In this document: piece after piece, positions 9,010-17,590 of the stretch
Layout: each line of letters starts with the position of its first letter
Position numbering within the stretch: position 1 is the first letter of the stretch
Source of the DNA: Streptomyces radicis
GTDB lineage: Bacteria; Actinomycetota; Actinomycetes; Streptomycetales; Streptomycetaceae
Direction: 5' to 3'
Assembly: GCF_003626575.1 (NCBI RefSeq)
Contig: NZ_RBDY01000026.1
Location: forward strand, 34,190-98,189
Length of the DNA stretch: 64,000 bases
The notes under the pieces: generated by a model
The model's database searches: none
Told to the model about the DNA's origin: nothing
Seen by the model: only the letters and a program-made list of their open reading frames with translations
Made by a program: the position numbers and the translations under genes

Positions 9010-10038
9010 ATGGCGCGCATGGCCACTCAACCACTGCGCGTGCTGTCCGGGATCCAGCCCACGGCGGGCTCGTTCCACCTGGGGAACTACCTGGGCGCGG
9101 TCCGGCAGTGGGTGGCGCTCCAGGAGACGCACGACGCGTTCTACGCCGTTGTCGACATGCACGCGATCACCATTCCCCAGGACCCCGAGCAGCTGCGGCA
9201 GTCGACGCGTCTCGCCGCGGCGCAGCTCCTCGGCGCGGGCCTCGACCCGTCGCGCTGCGCGCTGTTCGTGCAGAGCCACGTGCCCGAGCACGCGCAGCTC
9301 GCCTGGGTGATGAACTGCCTGACGGGCTTCGGCGAGGCGTCGCGCATGACGCAGTTCAAGGACAAGTCGGCCAGGCAGGGCACCGAGGGCACGACCGTGG
9401 GGCTCTTCACCTACCCGGTGCTCCAGGCCGCCGACATCCTGATCTACAACGCCCACGAGGTCCCGGTGGGCGAGGACCAGCGGCAGCACATCGAGCTGAC
9501 GCGCGACCTGGCCGAGCGGTTCAACGGGCGGTACGGGCCGACGTTCACCGTGCCGGGCGCGTACATCCTGAAGGACGCGGCGAAGATCTACGACCTCCAG
9601 GACCCGTCGATCAAGATGAGCAAGTCGGCGTCGTCGCCCAAGGGCATCGTGTGGCTGATGGACGAGCCGAAGGCGTCGGCGAAGAAGTTCCGCAGCGCCG
9701 TCACGGACACCGGCACGGAGATCCGCTTCGACCGGGAGGCCAAGCCGGGCCTGAGCAACCTCCTGACGATCTACTCCGCGCTCACCGGGATCTCGGTGCC
9801 CGAGCTCGAGGAGAAGTTCACGGGGCAGCTGTACGGCCCGCTCAAGACGGAGCTGGCCGAGGTGTTCGCGCACTGGGTGGCGCCGTTCAGGGCCCGCACC
9901 CTTGAGTATCTGAACGACCCGGCCGAGCTCGACCGCATCCTCGCGGACGGCGCGGCGAAGGCGCGCGAGGTCGCCGCCGCGACGCTCGCCGAGGTGTACG
10001 ACAAGGTGGGCTTCCTGCCCACGGGGCCGCGAGGCTGA
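9010..10038 (+). CDS. trpS: Tryptophanyl-tRNA synthetase
   Basis: A class I synthetase charging tRNA-Trp, 342 residues. The ATP-binding HIGH-like motif is in AGSFHLGNYLGA (~19-30), the KMSKS loop is SIKMSKSASS (~200), and the Trp-pocket region contains YPVLQAADILIY. The start may be the ATG at 9010 or the one at 9019; neither has an obvious RBS, so translation may be leaderless. Streptomyces often has two TrpRS paralogues (one indolmycin-resistant and inducible). Gene neighbourhood suggests this is the housekeeping copy, but sequence alone does not settle resistance. Confidence 0.95.
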   Translation: MARMATQPLRVLSGIQPTAGSFHLGNYLGAVRQWVALQETHDAFYAVVDMHAITIPQDPEQLRQSTRLAAAQLLGAGLDPSRCALFVQSHVPEHAQLAWVMNCLTGFGEASRMTQFKDKSARQGTEGTTVGLFTYPVLQAADILIYNAHEVPVGEDQRQHIELTRDLAERFNGRYGPTFTVPGAYILKDAAKIYDLQDPSIKMSKSASSPKGIVWLMDEPKASAKKFRSAVTDTGTEIRFDREAKPGLSNLLTIYSALTGISVPELEEKFTGQLYGPLKTELAEVFAHWVAPFRARTLEYLNDPAELDRILADGAAKAREVAAATLAEVYDKVGFLPTGPRG

Positions 10039-10079
10039 CCTCCCGGGACCGAAGGACGAAGGACAGACAGGAGGGCGAA

Positions 10080-10664
10080 GTGGTGGGGACGGTCACCCTC
10101 GGCGTGTCCATCCCGGTGCCGGAGCCGCACGGCAGCAGGCTCCAGCGCCGCCGCCTGGGCTTCGGGGACGCCGCGGCCTCGGGCATCCCCACCCATGTGA
10201 CGCTGCTGCCGCCCACCGAGGTCGCGGCGGCCGACCGCCCCGCGATCGAGGACCACCTGGCCGCGATCGCCGCCGATGCCGGGCCGTTCCCGATGCGGCT
10301 CCACGGCACCGGCACCTTCAGGCCGCTCTCGCCCGTCGTCTTCGTGCGGGTGGTCGAGGGCGTCTCGGCGTGCGGGCGCCTCCAGGAGCGGGTGCGCGCG
10401 GACGGCGGCCCGCTTGCGCGCGAGCTGCCGTTCCCCTACCACCCGCATGTGACGGTCGCCCATGGCGTCCCCGAGGGGGCGCTGGACGCGGCGCAGGCCG
10501 AGCTGGCCGCGTACGAGGCGGACTGGACCGTCTCGGGGTTCGCCCTCTACGAGCAGGGTCCGGGCGGGGCGTGGAGCCTGCGGCGCGCGTTCGCGTTCGC
10601 GCCGTGCCCGCGGCAGCGCGGCACCAGGACGGCGTCGCGCGAGCGGCCCCTGGAGGCCGCGTAA
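10080..10664 (+). CDS. 2H phosphoesterase (2'-5' RNA ligase / cyclic phosphodiesterase family)
   Basis: A 194-residue protein with the two HxT signatures of the 2H superfamily: THVTLLPP (~38-45) and PHVTVAHG (~121-128). It starts at a GTG (10080) preceded by AGGAGGG. The family cleaves or ligates 2'-5' phosphodiester or cyclic phosphate bonds in RNA; the substrate here is unknown. It follows trpS by 41 bp and is probably co-transcribed, which fits an RNA-related role. The last ~25 residues are a basic tail outside the domain. Confidence 0.85.
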   Translation: MVGTVTLGVSIPVPEPHGSRLQRRRLGFGDAAASGIPTHVTLLPPTEVAAADRPAIEDHLAAIAADAGPFPMRLHGTGTFRPLSPVVFVRVVEGVSACGRLQERVRADGGPLARELPFPYHPHVTVAHGVPEGALDAAQAELAAYEADWTVSGFALYEQGPGGAWSLRRAFAFAPCPRQRGTRTASRERPLEAA

Positions 10665-10746
10665 CGGCGGGCCGCCCGCCGCCCCGCGGAGCCCCGCCGT
10701 GTCATCGGCGCCGCTCGGGGCACCCGCGTCTACCGTGAGCCTCGTC

Positions 10747-11727
10747 ATGGACAGACTGACCCGGACGCGGGGGATCGGCCCGGCGGTGGCGTGGTTCCTG
10801 CGCAGCCGGGCCTGGCGCGTGTACCGGCACCTGGACGACAGGGCCTGGTCGCGGCTCGCGGCGGCCATCACGTTCACCAGCTTCGTCGCGTTCTTCCCCG
10901 TCCTCGGCGTCGCCGTGGCCCTCGGGGTCGCGGTGCTCGGGCGGGGGCGGATCGACGACATCGAGCGCTGGGCCTCCGACCAGGTGCCCGGTATCTCCCA
11001 GCGCCTCGACCTGCACGCCCTCTTCGACCAGGCGGGCACGATCGGCCTGATCTCCCTGCTCCTGGTGGTGCCCACGGGCGCGAGCTGGGTGGACGCGCTG
11101 CGCGGCTGCCTGCGCGCGCTGTGGGACCTGCCAGACCCCGAGGCGAACCCCCTGCTGCGCCGCGCGCGCGACCTGGGCGTGCTCGCCGGGCTCGGCGTCG
11201 TCACGCTGCTCTCGCTCGGCGTCTCGGCGCTCGCGACCGGCGCGGTCCACTGGGCGGCGCGCACCGCGGGGACGGGGTGGCCGATCCGGGTGGCCGCCTA
11301 CGGGTTCGCGATGGTCGTGACGTTCTTCCTGCTGGTCTACCTGCTGGTGCTGCTGCCCGGCGTGCGGCCGCCCCGGCGCGCCGTCGTGGCGGCGTGCGCG
11401 CTGGGCGCGGTCGGCTTCGAGCTGCTCAAGGCGCTGCTCGGGAGCTATCTGACGGACGTGGCCACCAGGAACGTGTACGGGGCGTTCGGCGTCCCGATCG
11501 CCCTGCTGGTGTGGATGAACCTGATGGCCAAGCTCCTGCTGATCTGCTGCGCCTGGACGGCGACCGCGGTCACTCCGGCGGAGCGTCCGCACGCCGACGC
11601 CATGGACGCGAAGGGCGGGAAGGGCGCGCCGGACGGGACGGGCGGGACGGACGCGACAGGGGCAGCGGATGGCGGCGGTGGAAGAGATACGCCGCCCCCG
11701 CGACCGCCGCGAGACCCGCCGCGGTGA
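10747..11727 (+). CDS. YihY/BrkB-family inner membrane protein
   Basis: A 326-residue protein from the ATG at 10747. It has the family's N-terminal cytoplasmic helix (YRHLDDRAWSRLAAAITFTSFVAFFPVLG) and about six hydrophobic segments. These include GLISLLLVVPTGASWVDALR, the LP..R-containing region (LPGVRPPRRAV) and GAFGVPIALLVWMNLMAKLLLI, a conserved stretch. The C-terminal ~50 residues are low-complexity (Gly, Asp, Pro). The final 158 bp overlap the 3' end of the convergent carboxypeptidase gene. BrkB proteins were once called RNase BN, but that role is not supported for this family; the function is unknown. Confidence 0.85.
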   Translation: MDRLTRTRGIGPAVAWFLRSRAWRVYRHLDDRAWSRLAAAITFTSFVAFFPVLGVAVALGVAVLGRGRIDDIERWASDQVPGISQRLDLHALFDQAGTIGLISLLLVVPTGASWVDALRGCLRALWDLPDPEANPLLRRARDLGVLAGLGVVTLLSLGVSALATGAVHWAARTAGTGWPIRVAAYGFAMVVTFFLLVYLLVLLPGVRPPRRAVVAACALGAVGFELLKALLGSYLTDVATRNVYGAFGVPIALLVWMNLMAKLLLICCAWTATAVTPAERPHADAMDAKGGKGAPDGTGGTDATGAADGGGGRDTPPPRPPRDPPR

Positions 11728-12898
11728 CCCCGAGCACCGTGAGCCCGGTGGCGGAGATCCCGTCACCGCCGCCGCCCGCGGCGCCCTCCTGGCCCGTCGC
11801 GCCCGAACCCTCGGCGGGGTTGGCCCCGTCGGCGTCCGCGCCGCCCGTGGCCTCGCCAGGGTCGCGCGGCGGGTCCTGCGGCAGCTCGCTCAGCGGCGGC
11901 ACCAGCTCGCCGATCGGCTCGACCGAGTCGGCCGCGTCGAAGCCCCAGTCGAACAGCGCCGCGGTCTCCCGGTAGACCGTCAGGCTGTCGCCGTCGGGGT
12001 CCATCACGGTGACGAGCAGCACGCGCCCGCCGCGCTCGGCGACGCCGGTGAACGTGTACCCGGCGCCCGAGGTGTAGCCGTTCTTCACCCCGGCGATGCC
12101 CTCGTAGGGCTCGAGCCCGGGGGCGCCGACCAGGAGGCGGTTGGTGTTCTGGATCTCGTAGGTCTCCCGATCCTCGCCCTCGCCCTCGCCGGGGAAGTCG
12201 GCGTTCGGGGTGGCGGCGTACGCGCGGAAGTCGGCGTTCTGCATGCCGGAGCGGGCGATCAGGGTCAGGTCGTAGGCCGACGACACCTGCCCTTCGGCGT
12301 CGTACCCGTCGGGGCTCACCACGTGGGTGTCGTTGGCCTGGAGGTCGTCGGCGCGCTCGTTCATCTCGGCGACGGTGGGCTCGCGGCCGCCGTTCATGGC
12401 GGTCAACGCGGCCACCGCGTCGTTGCCCGAGGCCAGGAAGACGCCGTGCCACAGGTCCTCGACGGTGTAGGTCGCGCCGTCGTCCAGGCCGACGGCGCTG
12501 CTGCCGGGGCCGAGGTCCACCATGTCGTCCGGGTCAGCGACATAGGTGTCGTCGCGGTCGAACTTCGGCAGCAGCGCGTCCGCGAACAGCATCTTCAGCG
12601 TGCTCGCGGGCGGCAGCGGCCTGTGGGCGTCGCGGGCGGCGAGCACGTCGCCGCTCTCCGCGTCGGCGACGATCCACGACGCGGCGGTGAGGTCGTCGGG
12701 CAGCGCGGGCGCGCCGTCGTCGGCGCGCACCTGGGGGCGCGGGCTGGCCAGCAGCTCGCCGCCCACCGCCGACCTCTCGGCGGGCGGGTCGTCGTCGGCC
12801 GCGGCGGCGACGGCCGGGGCGAGCAGCGCGGGAGTGACTATGGCCAGCACGAGCGCGCGAACGGGCATCCGAAGGGAGGACGAGCGAGTGAACGGCAC
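11570..12898 (-). CDS. Serine-type D-Ala-D-Ala carboxypeptidase (S11 family)
   Basis: A peptidoglycan-trimming, low-molecular-weight PBP of 442 residues. The signal peptide is at ~11-34. The catalytic SxxK is STLK (99-102), SxN is SGN (157-159), and the KTG position is occupied by KNG (272-274) followed by YTSGAGYTF. A Pro/Gly/Asp-rich linker, one C-terminal membrane helix (~388-408) and a basic Arg/Pro/Ser tail follow. The start is a GTG at 12898 (MPFTRSS), or the ATG at 12868; neither has a clear RBS. The last 158 bp are antisense to the BrkB gene. KNG in place of KTG is uncommon but chemically tolerated in some actinomycete relatives. Confidence 0.9.
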   Translation of the reverse strand: MPFTRSSSLRMPVRALVLAIVTPALLAPAVAAAADDDPPAERSAVGGELLASPRPQVRADDGAPALPDDLTAASWIVADAESGDVLAARDAHRPLPPASTLKMLFADALLPKFDRDDTYVADPDDMVDLGPGSSAVGLDDGATYTVEDLWHGVFLASGNDAVAALTAMNGGREPTVAEMNERADDLQANDTHVVSPDGYDAEGQVSSAYDLTLIARSGMQNADFRAYAATPNADFPGEGEGEDRETYEIQNTNRLLVGAPGLEPYEGIAGVKNGYTSGAGYTFTGVAERGGRVLLVTVMDPDGDSLTVYRETAALFDWGFDAADSVEPIGELVPPLSELPQDPPRDPGEATGGADADGANPAEGSGATGQEGAAGGGGDGISATGLTVLGVTAAGLAAVAGAAYLFHRRHPLPLSRPSRPSRPARPSRPSRPWRRRADAPPE

Positions 12899-13029
12899 AT
12901 CACGAACTTACCGTTGGCCGTCCCCGAGGCGACCAGTGGAGCGGCCCAAACCGGTGACCGGCCCCGATCCGGAGGACGCTCCGGCACCCCCGCATACTGG
13001 TCGGACAAGAAGCTGAAAGGACGTTCACC

Positions 13030-14451
13030 ATGGGCGTTTTGATCGTCATCCCGCTGGCTGTGGTGACGGTCGTGCTCGGCGCGGCCCACTGGTACCTGTG
13101 GAAACGCCTCGTGCGGGACGTCTCCGCGCCGGGCAGCCGGTACCGGACCGTGGGGGCGGTGGCGCTCGGGGTGCTGCCGGTGCTCGCGGTGTTCTCGTTC
13201 ACCGGGCGCGAGATGGGCGTTCCGTTCGACGTGCAGCGGGTCACGGCGTGGCCGGGCTACCACTGGATGATCGCGCTGCTCTACCTGCTGCTCACGCTGG
13301 GCGCGGCCGAGCTGGTGAGGCCGCTGGTCCTGCGGGTGCTGCGGCGCCGGGCGCGGGGGCGCGCGGTGGAGGAGCCCGAGCCCGTGTCCGAGCCGGTCCC
13401 GGTGGCGGCCGGGGTGGCGGCGACGGATGAGGCGCCCGGGGGATCGACGGGGGGATCGACGGCGGGGGCGAAGGATCCGGCCGAATCCGCGGCGGGCGAG
13501 GGCGGCGCGGCCGGAGAACGCGCTGGCGGCGAGGGTGACGAGGGTGGTAAGGGGGACGGCGGCGCCGAGGCGGAGGGCGCGAAGGGCCGGAGGGAAGGGA
13601 AGGCCCCGGACGATCCCGCCGAGCTGAGCCGCAGGCTGCTGGTCTCCCGCGCCGCGGCGGTCACCGCGGGGGTGGTCGCGGCCGGTGCCCTCGGCTACGG
13701 CTCGTGGGCCGCGCGGAACCTCAGGACCAAGCATGTCGCCGTCCCGCTGGCCAAGCTGCCCCGCGCGGCCCACGGCTACCGCGTCGCGGTGGTCAGCGAC
13801 ATCCATCTTGGCCCGCTCATGGGCCGCTCCCACTGCCAGCGCGTGGTCGACACGATCAACCGCGCGCAGCCCGACCTGATCACCGTCGTCGGCGACATGG
13901 TGGACGCCGAGGTGGCCGACCTGCGGACCGCCGTGGCCCCGCTCGCCCAGCTGAGCGCGCGCGACGGCGCGTACTTCGTCACGGGCAACCACGAGTACTT
14001 CGTCGAGGGCACGGCCGAATGGCTCGACCACGTGCGCGAGCTGGGCCTGCGCCCCCTGGAGAACGCCCGCGACGAGCTGCCCCACTTCGACCTGGCCGGG
14101 GTCAACGACCTGGCGGGCGAGGGCACCGAGGGCGGCGGCCCCGACTTCGACGCGGCGCTCGGCGACCGCGACCCGCGGCGGGCGTCGATCCTGATGTCCC
14201 ATCAGCCGGTCACCATCCACGACGCGGTCGACCACGGCGTCGACCTCCAGCTCTCCGGCCACACCCACGGCGGCCAGGTCTGGCCGATCACCTATCTGGC
14301 CGCGCTCGCCAACCCGACCCTGGCGGGCCTCGAGCGCTACGGGGACACCCAGCTCTATGTCACGCGCGGCGCCGGCGCGTGGGGGCCGCCCGTCCGCATC
14401 GGCGCCGACCCGGATGTGACGATCATCACGCTGGAGTCGGGGCAGTCCTGA
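13030..14451 (+). CDS. Membrane-anchored metallophosphoesterase
   Basis: A 473-residue protein with RBS gaaagga before the ATG. Three or four membrane helices occupy residues 1-110, followed by a ~90-residue low-complexity acidic/Gly linker. A second hydrophobic stretch begins with SRRLLVSRAAAVTAG. The calcineurin-like phosphoesterase domain then shows all metal motifs: VVSDIHLG (~256), GDMVD (~288), GNHEYF (~319), SHQP (~391) and GHTHGGQ (~412). It most resembles the YkuE/YaeI-type enzymes, some of which act on lipid-linked substrates. It is divergent from the D,D-carboxypeptidase, so a cell-envelope role is plausible but inferred. Confidence 0.88.
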   Translation: MGVLIVIPLAVVTVVLGAAHWYLWKRLVRDVSAPGSRYRTVGAVALGVLPVLAVFSFTGREMGVPFDVQRVTAWPGYHWMIALLYLLLTLGAAELVRPLVLRVLRRRARGRAVEEPEPVSEPVPVAAGVAATDEAPGGSTGGSTAGAKDPAESAAGEGGAAGERAGGEGDEGGKGDGGAEAEGAKGRREGKAPDDPAELSRRLLVSRAAAVTAGVVAAGALGYGSWAARNLRTKHVAVPLAKLPRAAHGYRVAVVSDIHLGPLMGRSHCQRVVDTINRAQPDLITVVGDMVDAEVADLRTAVAPLAQLSARDGAYFVTGNHEYFVEGTAEWLDHVRELGLRPLENARDELPHFDLAGVNDLAGEGTEGGGPDFDAALGDRDPRRASILMSHQPVTIHDAVDHGVDLQLSGHTHGGQVWPITYLAALANPTLAGLERYGDTQLYVTRGAGAWGPPVRIGADPDVTIITLESGQS

Positions 14452-14607
14452 CCTCGGCAAACAAAAGCTGAGTGCGATTGTCCGGTTTTCGTCTCAAGCT
14501 GTCGTGCGAGTCAACTATTCGTCCCGCTCCGGTGTCTTGGATAACGACCAGGGAACAAAGTGACAGCGTGGCGGACACGGAACGCTGTGGCGGAGGTGCG
14601 GTGGGCA

Positions 14608-14907
14608 ATGGCGGACGAGATCGAGATCGAGGCCCTCGTCATCCGAGGCCGGGTGCGTGACTCCCTCGGAGTCGCGCTGCCTCGGGCCGTGGTGACCCTG
14701 ACGGGTCCGGGGGGCGGGCGGAGTCTGGTGAAGACGCGCAGCGCGGACGACGGCGGCTTCACGGTGACCGCCCCGACGCACGGGGAGTACCTGCTGGCCG
14801 CGTTCTCCCCCCAGTTGGGCAGCCAGAGCGTGGCGGTCAGGCTCGAAGGGCGCGCGGTGGAGGTGGAGTTCCGCATCGATGTGCCGGGCGCCACACTTCA
14901 GGACTGA
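14608..14907 (+). CDS. Carboxypeptidase-regulatory-like (transthyretin-fold) small protein
   Basis: A 99-residue protein. The ATG at 14608 has GGAGGTG 10 nt upstream and was chosen over upstream codons. The pattern VIRGRVRDSLGVALPRAVVTLTG...DDGGFTVTAPTHGEYLLAAFSPQ is the beta-sandwich CarboxypepD_reg-like repeat, here as a single stand-alone domain with no signal peptide. Such domains usually mediate adhesion or folding of larger proteins; alone, the role is unknown. About 150 bp of AT-richer sequence precede it and likely hold its promoter. Confidence 0.7.
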   Translation: MADEIEIEALVIRGRVRDSLGVALPRAVVTLTGPGGGRSLVKTRSADDGGFTVTAPTHGEYLLAAFSPQLGSQSVAVRLEGRAVEVEFRIDVPGATLQD

Positions 14908-15103
14908 CCTCGGGTGACCGTCGGGTGAAGCTCGAACAGCCTTCGAAATCCCCGTACTTGCCCGGTTAGGTCCGTCACCGAAAGCGCTTCCCCTCCAGAT
15001 CCGGGTCAAGTTGTGGCCGCACCGTTGTGCCCCTCGTGGTGCAGTGGTGAGAACCCTGTGGTTGGCTGAGCCACCGAGATTGTTGCGAGAAAGGGTTCGG
15101 GGA

Positions 15104-16744
15104 GTGGCACGGATCCGGGCCAGATCGGCCATGGGCATCGGACTGGCCGTCGTGCTGGTCGTCGGTGCGATCGGCGGCTGGATGTTCTTCCGTTCGGATG
15201 GTGGCGACAAGGAACCGATCGTCGTGGGCAGCACGTCCACACCCTCGATGCTCGATCCCGGCGGCGCCTACGACGCGGGCGCCGCCATGATGGTCAGCAA
15301 CCTCTACCAGTCGCTGCTGACCTATGTACCGGGCAACGAGCAGCCCGTGCCCGACGCGGCCGAGGCATGCGACTTCGACAACGACGACCTGACGGTCTTC
15401 CGCTGCACCCTGCGCGAGGACCTGACGTTCTCCACCGGTCGGCTGATGACCCCCGCCGACGTCAAGTTCTCCTACGACCGCATCCTCGCCATGGCCGAAC
15501 GCGCCGAGCAGGACGAGGCGGACGACAGCATCCCGGCGGAGGAGAAGTTCAACTACGCGGGCCCCTCGAGCCTGCTCGCCTCCCTGGAGTCGGTCACCGT
15601 CGACGGCAGGGACATCGTGTTCCAGCTCAACCAGCCGGACGCGACCTTCCCGTTCATCGTGGCGGGCAGCGCGGGCGCCATCGTGGACAGCGAGAGCTAC
15701 GAGGAGCTCGAGCCGCGTGACGACGGCTCCGTCGTCGGCTCGGGGCCCTACACGCTGACCGCGTACGAGCCCACCGAGTACGCCGAACTCGAGCCCAACC
15801 CCGACTACCGGGGCGCCAACGAGCGCGCCGAATTCCCCATCCGCGTCCGGTGGTTCACCGAGGCCGAGGACGGCACCGCCGCCGACCAGCTGCTGGCCCG
15901 CGCGTGGGAGGACGGCGAGGTCGACGTCAACGACGGCAAGATGCCGCCCGAGGTGCTCGCGGAGATCAACCCCGCCGACCCCGACCACCGCTTCAGCGAG
16001 TCCGCCGCCTCCTCCATCCGCGTCATGGGCTTCAACACCCGCGAGGGCGCCCCCATGGCCGACGACGCGCTGCGCAGCGCGGCCGCCGCGATGCTCGACC
16101 GCGAGGCGATCACCCGCCATGTCCACGAGAACGCCGTCGAGGCGCTCTACTCGCTGATCCCCGTGGGCTTCGCGGGCCATGGCACGCCGTACTACGACCA
16201 GTACCGCGACACGGACCCCGAGGAGCTGCGCGACGAGCTCGAGGCGGCCGGGTACGAGCTGCCCGTGCCGTTCGACCTCGCCTACTCGCGAGGCGTCCAG
16301 AACCACGAGGAGGCCGAGGTGATCACCCGCCAGCTCGAGGCGGACGGCCTGTTCGACGTCACGACGACCTACTACGACTGGTCCGAGTTCATCCCGCAGA
16401 TCTACAGCTCCGCCCCGTTCGACGCCTATGTCGTCGGCTGGGTGGCCGACTACCCCGACCCCGCGGCGTTCACCGACGTGCTGCTCGGCGAGGGCGACGG
16501 CCTCAACACCGGCTACAGCGACGCCGAGATCAACGACCTGATCGCCCAGACCCGCAACGAGCCCGACCGGGGGCTGGCCGCCGACCGCTTCAAGCACATC
16601 CACGAGCTGGCGAGCGAGGCGGCGTCCATCGTGCCGATCTTCCAGGACAAACGGATCACCCTCAGCGCCGAGGACATCACGGGCATTCAGCATCTGTCGA
16701 GCAGCAGCACCGTGTGGCGGCTCTGGGAGCTGCGCCGGATCTGA
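15104..16744 (+). CDS. Family-5 (peptide/nickel type) ABC solute-binding protein, membrane-anchored, orphan
   Basis: The GTG at 15104 (RBS aaggg about 9 nt before) gives 546 residues. A basic start and one hydrophobic segment (GIGLAVVLVVGAIGGWMFF) form an uncleaved anchor; no lipobox Cys follows, unlike typical family members. The SBP_bac_5 domain begins at VVGSTSTPSMLDPGGAYD and includes VKFSYDRIL, SGPYTL and the C-terminal VGWVADYPDPAAF and NTGYSDAEIN, which are characteristic of oligopeptide-binding proteins. No permease or ATPase genes adjoin it, so it either serves a transporter encoded elsewhere or has another role. An ATG at 15131 is an alternative start. Confidence 0.82.
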   Translation: MARIRARSAMGIGLAVVLVVGAIGGWMFFRSDGGDKEPIVVGSTSTPSMLDPGGAYDAGAAMMVSNLYQSLLTYVPGNEQPVPDAAEACDFDNDDLTVFRCTLREDLTFSTGRLMTPADVKFSYDRILAMAERAEQDEADDSIPAEEKFNYAGPSSLLASLESVTVDGRDIVFQLNQPDATFPFIVAGSAGAIVDSESYEELEPRDDGSVVGSGPYTLTAYEPTEYAELEPNPDYRGANERAEFPIRVRWFTEAEDGTAADQLLARAWEDGEVDVNDGKMPPEVLAEINPADPDHRFSESAASSIRVMGFNTREGAPMADDALRSAAAAMLDREAITRHVHENAVEALYSLIPVGFAGHGTPYYDQYRDTDPEELRDELEAAGYELPVPFDLAYSRGVQNHEEAEVITRQLEADGLFDVTTTYYDWSEFIPQIYSSAPFDAYVVGWVADYPDPAAFTDVLLGEGDGLNTGYSDAEINDLIAQTRNEPDRGLAADRFKHIHELASEAASIVPIFQDKRITLSAEDITGIQHLSSSSTVWRLWELRRI

Positions 16745-16765
16745 TCCGTGCGGCAGGATGCGCAC

Positions 16766-17590
16766 ATGGCACGCCTACGGCACACGATCGTCCTCACGTC
16801 CGTCAGCCGTCCGCACGTCGAGAGATCCGTCGGCGTCGCGCACGACGTCCTGGAGAGCCTCGACACGCGGGGGGCCACCCTGCTCACCGAGGACGGCAGG
16901 CCCGTCGCGGGCGTCGAGCTGCGCTCCGGCGAGCACCTGAGGCCCGGCGCCACCTACGCGCTGGTGGACGGTCACGAGCAGACGGTGCGGGCCGAGGTGC
17001 TCGCCTGGGACCGCGCCCGCGAGACGGGCGCGCGCTTCGAGGCGACGCACCCGTCGTACGCGTCCCCCGACGGCGCCGAGACGTCGAGCGGCCGGGTCGT
17101 GTCCGTGGTGCGGCTGCACAGCGCCGACCGGCCCGAACGGCTCGACCTGGCCGTCGACGGGGCGCTGACCCGCGCGGACGGGCGGCGCAGGCGGCTGCGG
17201 TGGTTCACGCTCAACGGCACGCTCGACCTCGCGCGCTGGTGGCAGGCGCTCGAAGGGGTGGCGCGCGGGGGCGCGCCCGGCAAGCCCGCGTTCTCGCTGC
17301 GGATGCGGCACCCGGTCCTGCGGGCCGCGTTCGAGGCCAGCCCGTGCGAGGCCACCGACGGAACGTGGCGCGTCGAGGTGGTCACGATGCTGCGGGGCCG
17401 CGGCCTGGCCCGCCCGGTGGCCGCGGTGCCGCTGCTGGTGACGCGGCGGATGATGCACCGGGCGATCGGCCAGGCGCTCGACCGCATGGCCGACGACTGG
17501 GGCACCCGGGTCGCCCCCGAGCTGAACCGCGAACCGGAGGAGCTGCGCCGGGAGTTGACGGAGCTTCTGTGCAGAACGCCTGCCGCATGA
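16766..17590 (+). CDS. Hypothetical protein
   Basis: A 274-residue protein from the ATG at 16766. There is no signal peptide or membrane segment. It is Arg- and Glu-rich with alternating beta-like and helical stretches (VVSVVRLHSADRPERLDL, RWFTLNGTLDLARWWQALEG), ending in a helical, charged tail. No recognised motif is present. It follows the solute-binding protein by 21 bp on the same strand and may be co-transcribed. Its TGA stop is immediately followed by the mosaic repeat region. The start assignment is moderately sure. Confidence 0.6.
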   Translation: MARLRHTIVLTSVSRPHVERSVGVAHDVLESLDTRGATLLTEDGRPVAGVELRSGEHLRPGATYALVDGHEQTVRAEVLAWDRARETGARFEATHPSYASPDGAETSSGRVVSVVRLHSADRPERLDLAVDGALTRADGRRRRLRWFTLNGTLDLARWWQALEGVARGGAPGKPAFSLRMRHPVLRAAFEASPCEATDGTWRVEVVTMLRGRGLARPVAAVPLLVTRRMMHRAIGQALDRMADDWGTRVAPELNREPEELRRELTELLCRTPAA

